NCBI RefSeq assembly: GCF_001010355.1
Contig: NZ_JPLA01000012.1
Coordinates: 1-64,000, forward strand
Source of the DNA: Dyella japonica DSM 16301
GTDB lineage: Bacteria; Pseudomonadota; Gammaproteobacteria; Xanthomonadales; Rhodanobacteraceae
Direction: 5' to 3'
DNA: 64,000 nt
Shown piece after piece: positions 34,850-44,129 of the stretch (the stretch's first letter is position 1; each line of letters begins with the position of its first letter). The translations under genes were made by a program, and so were the position numbers. The notes under the pieces were generated by a model. It searched no databases, was not told the origin of the DNA, and saw nothing but the letters and a program-made list of their open reading frames with translations.

Positions 34850-35998
34850 GTGAACGCTGTCGCATCACCCTCGCTCGAACAACCGTCGTTACCGCCACAT
34901 GCCATGGCGCTGCCGACGACCACCGCGCGCCAGCGCGTCCTCGCCGTGGGCCTGGTCGGTCCCGGCCGCGTCGGCAGCGCCTTGCTCGAGCAGCTGCGAA
35001 CCGCCCAGCCGCGGCTCGCGCGTGCCGGACTGGAACTGCGTTTGTGCGCGGTGGCCGCCAGCCGCCGCATGTGGCTGGACGCGGACGATCCCGAGCTCAA
35101 TGGCCGTCACGGCAGCGCGCAGACCTGGCGCCCGAGCAATCTGAACGAGTTCGCCGCGCATCTGCGTGGCGACGATGGCCGCCATGCGCTGGTGATCGAC
35201 TGCAGCGCCAGTGAAGCGGTGGCCTCGCACTATGCCGAGTGGCTCGCGGCCGGCTTGCACGTAGTGACGCCGAACAAGTTGGCGAGCAGCGGCCCGCTGG
35301 CGCGCCTGCAGGCGATCCGCGCCGCCTCCTTCAGCGGTGCACGTTTCCGCTACGAAGCCACGGTGTGCGCCGGCCTGCCGGTGGTGCGGACGCTGCGCGA
35401 TCTGCTCGATACCGGCGACGAATTGCTCGCGGTGGAAGGCATGTTTTCCGGCACGCTCGCCTGGCTTTGCCATCGCTACGACGGCAGTCGCCCGTATTCC
35501 GAACTGGTGCGCGAAGCCCACGCCCTGGGCTATACCGAGCCCGATCCGCGCGACGATCTGTCCGGCTTGGACGTGGCGCGCAAACTGGTGATTCTTGCGC
35601 GCGAAGCGGGTTGGTCGCTCTCGCTGGAAGACGTCGACGTGCAGAGCCTGGTGCCGCCGGAGCTGGCCGAGGTGGCGGCCGATGAAGTGATGGACCAGCT
35701 GCACCTGCTCGACGCACCGATGGCGCGCCAGGTGGCGCATGCCCAGGCGCAGGGCTGCGTGCTGCGCCATGTCGCCAGCCTTGATGCCAAGGGCCATGCC
35801 AGCGTGCGGCTGGCGCTGTTGCCCGCCTCGCATCCGTTTGCCCATACGCGGCTCACCGACAACATCGTACAGTTCACCACGCACCGCTATCGCGACAACC
35901 CGATGCTGGTGCAGGGTCCTGGTGCCGGGCCGGAAGTGACGGCGGCAGGCGTATTCGCCGATCTCCTGCGTATTGCCGAAACGCTGGAGGCGCGGTGA
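34850..35998 (+). CDS. hom: Homoserine dehydrogenase, monofunctional, ThrA/MetL C-domain type
   Basis: 382-residue enzyme reducing aspartate semialdehyde to homoserine. The NAD(P)-binding motif is [19 protein letters not shown] (residues 29-47). [11 protein letters not shown] carries a catalytic Lys, [10 protein letters not shown] is the substrate loop and [21 protein letters not shown] the second catalytic Lys. The sequence resembles the dehydrogenase half of bifunctional ThrA, but the aspartokinase half is absent and only about 28 residues precede the Rossmann fold. GTG start with AAGGAG upstream. The thr leader in front shows that this is the regulated first gene of the operon. Confidence 0.9.
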   Translation: MNAVASPSLEQPSLPPHAMALPTTTARQRVLAVGLVGPGRVGSALLEQLRTAQPRLARAGLELRLCAVAASRRMWLDADDPELNGRHGSAQTWRPSNLNEFAAHLRGDDGRHALVIDCSASEAVASHYAEWLAAGLHVVTPNKLASSGPLARLQAIRAASFSGARFRYEATVCAGLPVVRTLRDLLDTGDELLAVEGMFSGTLAWLCHRYDGSRPYSELVREAHALGYTEPDPRDDLSGLDVARKLVILAREAGWSLSLEDVDVQSLVPPELAEVAADEVMDQLHLLDAPMARQVAHAQAQGCVLRHVASLDAKGHASVRLALLPASHPFAHTRLTDNIVQFTTHRYRDNPMLVQGPGAGPEVTAAGVFADLLRIAETLEAR

Positions 35999-36975
35999 TG
36001 AATGCACAACTGATCGATCCCATGCCCACTCCCCAACGCGCGTTCAGCGCACAAGCCATGGCCTATGCCAGCGTCGGCAACGTCGCGGTCGGCTTCGACA
36101 TTCTTGGCCATAGCGTGGCCGGCGCCGGTGACCGCGCCATCGTGCGTCGCATCGACGAACCCACCGTGCGCATCGCCGCCATCCACGGGCGTGTGACCGA
36201 TCTGCCGCTCGAGGCGGGCAGCAATACGGCAGGCGCTGCGCTGCTGTCGCTGCGCCGCGCGCTTGGCCTGCGCCATGGCTTTGAAGTGGAGCTGCACAAG
36301 GGCATCGCGCTGGGTTCGGGCATGGGTGGCTCGGCCGCCTCGTGCGTGGCCGCGCTGGTGGCCGCCAACGCCTTGCTCGAACGCCCGCTGCCGCGCGAAG
36401 CGCTGTATGGCTTCGCCCTGGACGGCGAGGCCGTGGCCAGCGGCAGCCGCCACGGCGACAACCTGGGACCGATGCTGCTCGGCGGCCTGGTGCTGGCCAC
36501 GCGCGATCGCCTGCTGCGCCTGCCCGTGCCCGAGAGCTGGCATTGCGCGCTGGTCCATCCGCATGCCGTGCTGGAAACGCGCAAGGCGCGCGCCGTGCTC
36601 GCCGATGGTTTCTCGCTGCATGACGTGGTGGCGCAACAGGCCAACCTTGCCCTCGTGCTCACCGGACTTCACCGTGGCGACGCGGAGCTGGTGCGCGAGG
36701 GCCTCAAGGATGTCCTGGTGGAACCAAGGCGTGCGCCGCTGGTCCCAGGCTTCGCGCGCGTGAAACAGGCTGCCCTGGATCACCATGCGCTCGGCGCAAG
36801 TATTTCCGGCGCCGGTCCCAGCGTGTTTGGCTGGTATGAGCGACGCGACGACGCCGAGCGCGCAGCGGCGGCCATGTCGGCGGCCTTTGCCGACGCAGGC
36901 CTCGCCAGCGACGTGCTGGTGTCACCCATCAATGGACCGGCTGCCACGCTGGTCGACGAGGACGAGGCCGCATGA
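35998..36975 (+). CDS. thrB: Homoserine kinase
   Basis: 325-residue GHMP-family kinase that phosphorylates homoserine. The N-terminal [15 protein letters not shown] block, the ATP-binding [19 protein letters not shown] and the C-terminal [16 protein letters not shown] are all present. The ATG overlaps the hom stop (TGATG), with GGAGG 7 nt upstream. The end overlaps thrC by 4 nt, so the three thr genes are translated as a chain. Confidence 0.95.
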   Translation: MNAQLIDPMPTPQRAFSAQAMAYASVGNVAVGFDILGHSVAGAGDRAIVRRIDEPTVRIAAIHGRVTDLPLEAGSNTAGAALLSLRRALGLRHGFEVELHKGIALGSGMGGSAASCVAALVAANALLERPLPREALYGFALDGEAVASGSRHGDNLGPMLLGGLVLATRDRLLRLPVPESWHCALVHPHAVLETRKARAVLADGFSLHDVVAQQANLALVLTGLHRGDAELVREGLKDVLVEPRRAPLVPGFARVKQAALDHHALGASISGAGPSVFGWYERRDDAERAAAAMSAAFADAGLASDVLVSPINGPAATLVDEDEAA

Positions 36976-38303
36976 GCGAGCCGTTGCATTACCGCAGTAC
37001 GCGCAGCGCAAAACATGCTGCACGGATCGACGAAGTCATCGCCGCAGGATTGGCCCCCGATGGCGGCCTCTACGTACCCGAAGCGTTGCCGCAACGGGAT
37101 GCCAGCGATTTCGACGCCGGCCAGTCGCTGGCGCAGACCGCTGCCAGCTTGCTCGATCCGTTTTTTCGCGGCTCCTCGCTTGCCCACCAGCTTCCCGCGA
37201 TCTGCCGCGAAGCGTTCGACTTCGATACACCACTGCGACCGCTGGCCTATCGCGACGATGCCATGGTGCTGGAGCTATTCCACGGCCCTAGCGCCGCCTT
37301 CAAGGATGTCGGCGCGCGCTTCCTGGCTGCCTGCTTCCGGCGTCTGCGTGGTGATGCACAAGCGCCGCTGACCATCCTGGTGGCAACGTCGGGCGACACT
37401 GGCGCCGCCGTGGCGGCTGCGTTCCATCGGCAACCCGGTGTGCGCGTGGTGATCCTCTACCCGGATGGCCGTGTGTCGCCGCGGCAGGCGCATCAGCTGG
37501 GCTGTTTCGGCGACAACGTGCAGGCGCTGCGCGTGGACGGCACGTTCGACGATTGCCAGCGCATGGTGAAGGCTGCACTCAACGACAGCTCGCTGCAGCA
37601 GCGCGTGCCGATGTCCTCGGCCAACAGCATCAGCCTCGGCCGCCTGTTGCCGCAGATGAGCTACTACGCGCAGGCCTCCCTGAGCTGGTGGCACCAACAT
37701 CGTGCGCCGCTCAACTTCATCGTGCCCACCGGCAACCTGGGCAATGCCCTGGCCTGTGTATGGGTGCGCGACATGGGCCTGCCGGTGGGCGAGATCCACC
37801 TCGCCTGCAATGCCAACGCCACGCTCAGCGATTACTTCGACGGCTCGCCCTACTCGCCCCGTCCGGCCATCGCCACCCTGGCCAACGCAATGGACGTGGG
37901 CGCGCCCAGCAATTTCGAGCGGCTGCGCTGGACCTATCCGCACGACCACGAGCTGCGCCTGCAGCTGCACGCGAGCAGCGTCGACGACAACGCCATCCGC
38001 GACACCATCGTGCGGCATGCGCGCGACCATGACGAGGTGTTCTGCCCGCATACCGCCACGGCGATGCACGTGCTCGATGGCATGGGTTCGACGGGGCTGC
38101 CTTGGGCGGTGGTGGCGACGGCGCATCCGGCCAAGTTCGACAGCGTGGTCGAGCCATTGATCGGCCGTCAGCTGGCGGTGCCGCCGGCCTTGGCGGCGAT
38201 GCTGCAGCGTCCGGCGCATGCGGAGCCGATGGCGGCCAGTGATGAGGCGTTGAAGGTTTGGCTGGATGAGCGGGTGGAGAGCGCGCGGGCCGCGGCAGGT
38301 TAA
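36972..38303 (+). CDS. thrC: Threonine synthase
   Basis: 443-residue PLP enzyme converting O-phosphohomoserine to threonine. The short N-terminal domain opens [12 protein letters not shown]. The PLP lysine is in [15 protein letters not shown], the phosphate-binding loop in [15 protein letters not shown], and [14 protein letters not shown] lies further on. Length is usual for the E. coli-type enzyme. It is the last thr gene; a repeat doublet follows and may end the transcript. Confidence 0.95.
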   Translation: MSEPLHYRSTRSAKHAARIDEVIAAGLAPDGGLYVPEALPQRDASDFDAGQSLAQTAASLLDPFFRGSSLAHQLPAICREAFDFDTPLRPLAYRDDAMVLELFHGPSAAFKDVGARFLAACFRRLRGDAQAPLTILVATSGDTGAAVAAAFHRQPGVRVVILYPDGRVSPRQAHQLGCFGDNVQALRVDGTFDDCQRMVKAALNDSSLQQRVPMSSANSISLGRLLPQMSYYAQASLSWWHQHRAPLNFIVPTGNLGNALACVWVRDMGLPVGEIHLACNANATLSDYFDGSPYSPRPAIATLANAMDVGAPSNFERLRWTYPHDHELRLQLHASSVDDNAIRDTIVRHARDHDEVFCPHTATAMHVLDGMGSTGLPWAVVATAHPAKFDSVVEPLIGRQLAVPPALAAMLQRPAHAEPMAASDEALKVWLDERVESARAAAG

Positions 38304-38324
38304 ATACCGGCGAGCCCCTCTATT

Positions 38325-38405
38325 GTGGGAGCGCACCCTGTGCGCGACTGCGGCGGCATGTCGTCACCGCTTCGTCAGGTGTTCGCGCACAGGGTGCGCT
38401 CCTAC
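38325..38405. repeat. REP-like palindrome, family A (copy R6, left of doublet)
   Basis: Inverted repeat GTGGGAGCGCACCCTG...CAGGGTGCGCTCCTAC, 22 nt after thrC. Start-to-start distance to R7 is 106 nt. The linker differs from the other two doublets. Confidence 0.8.
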
Positions 38406-38430
38406 AGAAGAACTATGCGGCGATTCTGTT

Positions 38431-38511
38431 GTAGGAGCGCACCTTGTGCGCGAACGCGGTGCCATGTTGGCACCGCTCCGTCAGGCTGTCGCGCACAGGG
38501 TGCGCTCCCAC
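38431..38511. repeat. REP-like palindrome, family A (copy R7, right of doublet)
   Basis: Inverted repeat GTAGGAGCGCACCTTG...CAGGGTGCGCTCCCAC, ending 10 nt before the stop of the convergent GH1 gene. The loop itself contains a smaller stem, GGTGCCATGTTGGCACC. Confidence 0.8.
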
Positions 38512-38520
38512 ACGATCTTG

Positions 38521-39873
38521 TCAGATGTCGAGCACGGCACCGTTGCTTTCAATCACACTCGCATAAAGCTTCGCCGTCGCCTTCGGCGTGCGCTTCTGCG
38601 TGGCGAAATCCACATGGTAAAGACCAAAGCGCTTGGCAAAACCCAGCGACCATTCCAAATTGTCCAGCAGCGACCACGCGTAGTAACCCTTGACGTTCAC
38701 GCCTTGCTCGATGGCGTGATGCATCGCCTTGAGGTGCTTGCGCAGGTAGCTGCTGCGCAGCGGGTCCTGCACGATATCGCCCTCGGCCACGGGCGCGTCG
38801 TAGAAGGCTGAGCCGTTCTCGGTGACATAGATCGGGATATCGCCGTAGCGATCCTTGAACCAGGTGAACATGTCCGTGAAACCCTGCTCGTACACTTCCC
38901 AACCCGTTTCCGTATAGGTGGTGTTGGGCTGCTTCACCGGCACGGCTTTCAGCGGATAGGCGTTGGGATCGTGCTTCACCACGGCGCGGGTGTAGTAGTT
39001 GAGGCCGACAAAATCGACCTTCTGCTTGGTGAGCTTGAAGTCGTCTTCCGGGAAATCCGGCCATGCCGGACCAAAGATCTCCTTGAGCTCCGGCGGATAG
39101 CTGCCGAGCAACGCGGGGTCGGCGAACTGCTCGTTCATATAGGCATGCGCGCGGCGCGCGGCCGCGATATCGGCGGGATTGTTCGAGGCCGGATATTTCG
39201 GCTCGATATTGAAGACCACGCCAATCTCGTGCTTACCCTCCGCCCGATACGCCTGGATGCCGGCGCCGCTGGCGCGCATCAGGTTGTGCGCGGCAATCGG
39301 CGCCTCGTACTTGCTGCGATGACCCGGTGCCAGGGCGCCATGCAGGTAGCCGCCATCGGTGACCACCCAGGGCTCGTTGAGCGTGGTCCAGCGCTTTACG
39401 CGGCCATCCAGCGCCTTGTACATCACGCTCGCGTACTCGGCGAACCAGTGGGCGATATCGCGATTGAGCCAGCCGCCGCGATCGTCCAGTGCGGCGGGCA
39501 GATCCCAGTGGAACAGCGTGGCGTTGGGCTCGATGCCGTTCTCCAGCAACTCGTCGACCAGGCGCGAATAGAAGTCCAAACCTTTCTGGTTGATCCGGCC
39601 GGTGCCCTCGGGCAACACACGCGCCCAGGCGATGCTGAAGCGATAGCCCTGCAGGCCGAGCGCGCGCATCAGCTGCACGTCGTCCTTGTAGCGGTGGTAG
39701 TGATCGCAGGCGATGTCGCCGGTGTCGCCATTGGCCATCATGCCGGGCGTATGCGCGAAGCGTTCCCAGATGCTCGGACCCGCGCCGTCGGCCAGGGGTG
39801 AGCCTTCGATCTGATAGGCCGAGGTCGCGGCGCCCCAATGGAAGCCTGGGGGAAAGCGATAACTCTGGGTCAT
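38521..39873 (-). CDS. bglA: Beta-glucosidase, GH1
   Basis: 450-residue GH1 enzyme with no signal peptide, so cytoplasmic; it would cleave imported beta-linked disaccharides or oligosaccharides to glucose. [14 protein letters not shown] near the N-terminus is the family signature. The acid/base is E167 in TTLNEPW and the nucleophile E352 in YVTENGSAF. The start MTQSYRFP is chosen because earlier in-frame codons are low-complexity and lack a ribosome site. It is divergent from the ABC ATPase gene, and the 150-nt gap holds a GTAAACG-type operator. Confidence 0.92.
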   Translation of the reverse strand: MTQSYRFPPGFHWGAATSAYQIEGSPLADGAGPSIWERFAHTPGMMANGDTGDIACDHYHRYKDDVQLMRALGLQGYRFSIAWARVLPEGTGRINQKGLDFYSRLVDELLENGIEPNATLFHWDLPAALDDRGGWLNRDIAHWFAEYASVMYKALDGRVKRWTTLNEPWVVTDGGYLHGALAPGHRSKYEAPIAAHNLMRASGAGIQAYRAEGKHEIGVVFNIEPKYPASNNPADIAAARRAHAYMNEQFADPALLGSYPPELKEIFGPAWPDFPEDDFKLTKQKVDFVGLNYYTRAVVKHDPNAYPLKAVPVKQPNTTYTETGWEVYEQGFTDMFTWFKDRYGDIPIYVTENGSAFYDAPVAEGDIVQDPLRSSYLRKHLKAMHHAIEQGVNVKGYYAWSLLDNLEWSLGFAKRFGLYHVDFATQKRTPKATAKLYASVIESNGAVLDI

Positions 39874-39906
39874 TGGAAAAAATCCCCTATGCCGCAGTGC
39901 GGCTTG

Positions 39907-39922
39907 ATGTAAACGATTACAT
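39907..39922. promoter_or_regulatory. Operator for the LacI regulator, GH1/ABC ATPase intergenic region
   Basis: ATGTAAACGATTACAT, an inverted repeat of ATGTAA/TTACAT around ACGA. GTAAACG is shared with the boxes at 48662-48675 and 49830-49841 in the same locus. It lies between two divergent starts, well placed to control both. Confidence 0.6.
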
Positions 39923-40022
39923 ACTGAGAATAGCGGAGCGCGGCCGAGATGTGCACCGGTTGCATCCACATTCGTATACGGTGAGCCACGCAGCCGCCGG
40001 AAAGAAGGAGCGTCAGGCGTCG

Positions 40023-41114
40023 ATGGCAACGGTGAATCTGGATCGCGTCAGCAAGGTCTACTCCAACGGCCATATCGGTGTGGCCGAAGCAAGCTTCGAT
40101 ATCGCCGATGGCGAATTGCTCGTGCTGGTGGGCCCGTCGGGCTGCGGCAAGACCACCTTGCTGCGCATGATCGCGGGCCTGGAGTCGATTTCCTCCGGCA
40201 CGCTGAGCATTGGCGGGCGCGTGGTGAACGATGTATCGCCGAAAGATCGCGACATCGCCATGGTGTTCCAGAACTACGCGCTCTACCCGCATATGACGGT
40301 GGCCGAGAATCTCGCCTTCGGCCTGCGCCTGCGCGGCAAGACCAAGGCGGAGATCGACCAGCGCGTGACGCAGGCTGCCAAACAGCTGGAAATCGAGCAC
40401 CGGCTGACGTCGCTGCCGGCGGCGCTGTCCGGCGGCCAACGCCAGCGCGTGGCGCTGGGCCGTGCACTGGTGCGCGAACCGAAGGTGTTTCTGCTGGACG
40501 AGCCGCTGTCCAACCTGGACGCCAAGCTGCGCCTGTCGATGCGCGTGGAAATTGCGCGCCTGCATCGCCAGCTCGGCGCCACCATGATTTACGTCACCCA
40601 CGATCAGGTCGAGGCGATGACGCTGGGTCAGCGCATCGTGGTGCTCAATGGCGGACAGATCCAGCAGATCGACACGCCGATGGGGCTTTACGAGAAGCCC
40701 GCGAACCTGTTCGTGGCGGGTTTTCTCGGTTCGCCGGCGATGAATCTGCTGCGCGGTCCGCTGCGCCACGGCGATGGCTGGCAGCTCGAAACGCCGCAAG
40801 GCACGCTGCGATTGGGGTCGCTCGACGCACAGACGCCCGAGCTGCTGCCGTGGATCGATCGCGAGGTGGTGATCGGCGTGCGCCCCGAAGACCTGCGTCC
40901 CACCGGTGAAGCGAACGCCACGCTGAGCGCGGTGCTTGAGGTGACCGAGCCAGTCGGTAACGAGATCTTCCTCAACCTGCGTCGAGGCGAGCAGCCGCTG
41001 GTCTCGCGCATAGCGCCCGGCGCGCTGCCTGAGGCTGGCAGCGTGATGCATTTCGAGCTGGCGCTTGATCGTCTGCATGTGTTCGAGCCCCTCGCCGGCG
41101 CACGTATCGCCTGA
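40023..41114 (+). CDS. Sugar ABC transporter ATP-binding protein (MalK/UgpC/MsmX type)
   Basis: 363-residue ATPase that powers sugar uptake at the cytoplasmic face. Walker [10 protein letters not shown] is at residues 37-45, the Q-loop [10 protein letters not shown] at about 83, the signature LSGGQRQ at 135-141 and Walker [13 protein letters not shown] with E160. The C-terminal TOBE/MalK regulatory region (GVRPEDLRP) follows. It completes the transporter made of the binding lipoprotein and two permeases encoded on the other strand. The start has AAGGAG 12 nt upstream, a long spacer, so an earlier GTG (39981) is not excluded. Confidence 0.92.
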   Translation: MATVNLDRVSKVYSNGHIGVAEASFDIADGELLVLVGPSGCGKTTLLRMIAGLESISSGTLSIGGRVVNDVSPKDRDIAMVFQNYALYPHMTVAENLAFGLRLRGKTKAEIDQRVTQAAKQLEIEHRLTSLPAALSGGQRQRVALGRALVREPKVFLLDEPLSNLDAKLRLSMRVEIARLHRQLGATMIYVTHDQVEAMTLGQRIVVLNGGQIQQIDTPMGLYEKPANLFVAGFLGSPAMNLLRGPLRHGDGWQLETPQGTLRLGSLDAQTPELLPWIDREVVIGVRPEDLRPTGEANATLSAVLEVTEPVGNEIFLNLRRGEQPLVSRIAPGALPEAGSVMHFELALDRLHVFEPLAGARIA

Positions 41115-41122
41115 GCGGGTCA

Positions 41123-41944
41123 TCACCCCTTCACGCTGCCCAGCAACAGACCTTCGATGTAGTAGCGCTGCATCGCCAGGAACAGGGCGAGCACCGGGAT
41201 CACCGTCACCACCGAGCCGGCCATCATCAGTTCGCTGTCCTGCGCGTGTTCGCGCGAGAGCGATGCCAGGCCCAGCGGCAGGGTGTAATGCTCCTGCCCG
41301 GTCAGCGCGATCAGCGGCCACATGAAATCGTTCCATGCGGTGAGGAAGGTGAAGATGGCCAGCGTCACCATGATGGGCTTGAGCAGCGGCAGCACGATCT
41401 GGCCGAAGATGCGCCACTCGCCCGCGCCGTCGATGCGGGCCGCTTCCAGCAATTCATCGGGAATGCCACGCGCGTATTGGCGCACCAGGAAGATGCCGAA
41501 CGCGGTGGCCATCGCCGGCACGATCACCGCGCCATAGCTGTTCACCATGCCCAGGTACTTGAGCATCAGGAACAACGGCAGCATCGCCACTTGCGCCGGG
41601 ATCACCAGCATGCCCAGCAGTACCTGGAACAGGCGTTCGCGCCCGGCGAAACGCAACTTCGCGAAGGCATAGCCCGCCATCACGTTGAACGCTAGCGACA
41701 AGGCCGTGATGGCCGCCGAGATCGCCAGACTGTTGAACAGGTAACGGCCCACGCCAGCACGCAGGAACAGCACTTCGTAGTTGTGCCAGCTCGCATGCGC
41801 AGGCCATAGCGGCGGCGGCAGGTTGCTGGCTTCGCCCGGGTGCATGAACGATACCGAGAACATCCAGAGCAGCGGAAACACCGCCACCAGCGTGCCGCCG
41901 ATCAGCAAGCCGTAGATGATGGCTCGGGCGAAGCGCGGACTCAT
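41123..41944 (-). CDS. Sugar ABC transporter permease 2 (MalG type)
   Basis: 273-residue inner-membrane permease with six helices. The EAA loop, ARGIPDELLEAARIDGAGEWRIFGQIVLPLL (described), which docks the ATPase, is intact around residue 190. The N-terminus MSPRFARAIIYGLLIGGTLV begins in the first helix. The start overlaps the stop of the MalF-type permease by 4 nt. It is the last gene of the leftward LacI-regulated operon, and its stop lies 8 nt from the stop of the convergent ATPase gene. Confidence 0.92.
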   Translation of the reverse strand: MSPRFARAIIYGLLIGGTLVAVFPLLWMFSVSFMHPGEASNLPPPLWPAHASWHNYEVLFLRAGVGRYLFNSLAISAAITALSLAFNVMAGYAFAKLRFAGRERLFQVLLGMLVIPAQVAMLPLFLMLKYLGMVNSYGAVIVPAMATAFGIFLVRQYARGIPDELLEAARIDGAGEWRIFGQIVLPLLKPIMVTLAIFTFLTAWNDFMWPLIALTGQEHYTLPLGLASLSREHAQDSELMMAGSVVTVIPVLALFLAMQRYYIEGLLLGSVKG

Positions 41945-42819
41945 GCCGGCTCCCCGCGCCGGCCCACGCGCAACATCAGCGCGGTGACGGCGAACATGAT
42001 CACGAACAGCAGGAAGGCCACGGCGGAAGCGGTGCCGAAGTTCCACCATTTGAAGCCTTCGTTGTACATCAGGTACAGCACGCTGGTGGTGCTTTGCAGC
42101 GGCCCGCCTTCGGTCATCACATAGGGCTCGGCAAACAGCTGGAAATAGCCGGACACGGTGAGGATGCCCACCATCAGCAGGGTGGGTCCGAGCATGGGCA
42201 AGGTGATATGGCGGAACTGCTGCAGCACGGACGCGCCGTCGATGCGCGCCGCCTCGTAGAGATCCCGCGGAATCGCCTGCAGCCCGGCGAGGAAGATGAT
42301 CATGTTGTAGCCGAAGTTCTTCCAGACGGCGAACACGATGATCGACGGCATCGCCCAGTGCGGATTGCCGAGCCAGTCCACCGGATGGATTCCTGCCAGA
42401 CCAAGCGCGTAGTTCAGCAAGCCGTACTTGGTGTTGAAGATGTAGCGCCAAACCACCGCCACCGCGACGACGGTGGTGACGACCGGCGCAAACAGCGCAG
42501 TGCGGAACAGCGTCTTGTAGCGCACCAACGGCGAGTTGAGTAATAGAGCCGCGCCCAGCGACACCATGATCGACAAGGGCACGCCGACAGTCACGAAATA
42601 CAGCGTATGTCCCAGCGCAGACCAGAACTTCGGCTGGTGCAGCAGATCCCAGTAATTATTGAGCGCCACGAAACGCAGATGACGGATATCCGCCAAGGCG
42701 TAGAGATCGTAGTCGGTGAGGCTCAATCCCAGTGCCGCCACCACCGGCAGCAGGAAGAACACACCGAGCACCAGCAAGGCCGGCGCGAGAAACCACCAGG
42801 CCGCACGCTGCGTATTCAT
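41941..42819 (-). CDS. Sugar ABC transporter permease 1 (MalF type)
   Basis: 292-residue inner-membrane permease with six helices (AAWWFLAPALLVLGVFFLLPV first). The EAA loop reads LQAIPRDLYEAARIDGASVLQ. It forms the channel together with the MalG-type partner. The 4-nt overlaps on both sides (with the binding-protein gene upstream and permease 2 downstream) give strict co-translation. Family membership is CUT1, which takes oligosaccharides rather than monosaccharides; this supports import of disaccharides or longer glucans. Confidence 0.92.
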   Translation of the reverse strand: MNTQRAAWWFLAPALLVLGVFFLLPVVAALGLSLTDYDLYALADIRHLRFVALNNYWDLLHQPKFWSALGHTLYFVTVGVPLSIMVSLGAALLLNSPLVRYKTLFRTALFAPVVTTVVAVAVVWRYIFNTKYGLLNYALGLAGIHPVDWLGNPHWAMPSIIVFAVWKNFGYNMIIFLAGLQAIPRDLYEAARIDGASVLQQFRHITLPMLGPTLLMVGILTVSGYFQLFAEPYVMTEGGPLQSTTSVLYLMYNEGFKWWNFGTASAVAFLLFVIMFAVTALMLRVGRRGEPA

Positions 42820-44126
42820 GGCGCCACCTTGTCTACGCGAGCATGGTCGAGGATCCAACGCCGCTTCTCGAGAATGCGATCGGCACGGCGGTCGATCTCG
42901 GCCGCAGCCTGATCGATGGTCAACTCGCCTGCCACCGCCTGCGCCGCCACCAGCTGCATCTCGTTGGCGATCTGCTCCCATTCCGGCACGGGTGGCGTCG
43001 CCTTCACGTGCTCGAGCTGCTCGCGGAAGGCCTGCACCTTGGGATCGGTACGCAGACTGCCGCCGTCCCAGGCGCTGCGTCGTGCCGGCATGTCGCCGAG
43101 CAGATCGTAGAAGCGCTGCTGCACGTCGGGCCGCGAGAGGAATTCGATCAAGGCCCAGGCCTCGTCCTGATGCGTTGAGCGGCGGAATACGACCAGGCTC
43201 GACCCGCCGGCTGCACCAGTACCCGCGCCATCGGGCCCGGGCAACGGCGCGGTGGCCCATTCGTTCTCGCGCGCGGCCGGCAGACGCTGGCGGAATTCGC
43301 CGATGTTCCAAGGGCCGGAGAAATAGAATGCGTAAACGCCGCGCCCGAATTCTTCCCAGGGGTTACCCGCCTCCACCGCCGTGATCGCCGGCGCCTGCTG
43401 CAAACGGAACGTATCCACGTAGAAGGCCAGCGCACGCTTGAACCCGTCGCTGCGGAAATTGCCGTAGCGTCCACCGTCGCGCAGCATGGCCTCGGGCTGT
43501 TCCAGCGCCAGCGACATCAGCTGCTCGTATTCGTTGGTGGGCAGCAGGATGCCGTAGGTGCCTTTGCCCGGCTGGCTGAGCGCAGCGAGCATGCGTCGCC
43601 ACTCGGCCCAGTTGCGCGGCGGTGCATCGAAGCCGGCGGCCTTCAACAGATCGCGGCGATAGAACAGCAGGCGCGTGTCGACATACCACGGCACACCGTA
43701 GAGTTCGCCGTCGATCAGATTGGTGGACCAGATGTGGTCGAAGTAATCGTCGGGCTTGACCACCGTTGATGCCGCCACGCGCTGCTGCAACGGCGCCAGC
43801 GCCCGCAACGCGACGAACTCCGGCAGCCAGGTGTTGCCGAGCTGGCTCAGATCCGGCGTGGAGCCGCCGGCGAACGCGGTGAGCAGCTTCTGATGTGCCG
43901 CGCTGAGCGGCAGCTGCTGCACGTTCACATGGATGCCCGGATGCTCGCGCTCGAACTCGGGCAGCAGCTTCACCACCGCCTCGCCTTCGCGGCCGATGGT
44001 CCAGAAGGTCAGCGTGTGGGCGTCCTGCGATGACGAGCAGCCAGCCAGCAGCAACGCAGCGACGGACAGCAGGCGGCACGCCAACCGGCTCGTCGTTGCG
44101 TTGCTGCGGCGGGACAGCTCAGGCAT
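42816..44126 (-). CDS. Sugar ABC transporter substrate-binding lipoprotein
   Basis: 436-residue extracytoplasmic binding protein of family 1. The signal peptide ends in the lipobox LLAGC (Cys30), so it is anchored to the membrane. The mature part starts HTLTFWTIGREGEAVVKLLPEFE, typical of CUT1 binding proteins. Trp-rich stretches such as YGVPWYVDTRLLFYRRDLL and YFSGPWNIGEF probably stack on sugar rings. It would catch the oligosaccharide delivered by the TonB receptor and trimmed by the GH144-type enzyme. It ends with a 4-nt overlap into permease 1. Confidence 0.9.
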   Translation of the reverse strand: MPELSRRSNATTSRLACRLLSVAALLLAGCSSSQDAHTLTFWTIGREGEAVVKLLPEFEREHPGIHVNVQQLPLSAAHQKLLTAFAGGSTPDLSQLGNTWLPEFVALRALAPLQQRVAASTVVKPDDYFDHIWSTNLIDGELYGVPWYVDTRLLFYRRDLLKAAGFDAPPRNWAEWRRMLAALSQPGKGTYGILLPTNEYEQLMSLALEQPEAMLRDGGRYGNFRSDGFKRALAFYVDTFRLQQAPAITAVEAGNPWEEFGRGVYAFYFSGPWNIGEFRQRLPAARENEWATAPLPGPDGAGTGAAGGSSLVVFRRSTHQDEAWALIEFLSRPDVQQRFYDLLGDMPARRSAWDGGSLRTDPKVQAFREQLEHVKATPPVPEWEQIANEMQLVAAQAVAGELTIDQAAAEIDRRADRILEKRRWILDHARVDKVAP

Positions 44127-44129
44127 CGC

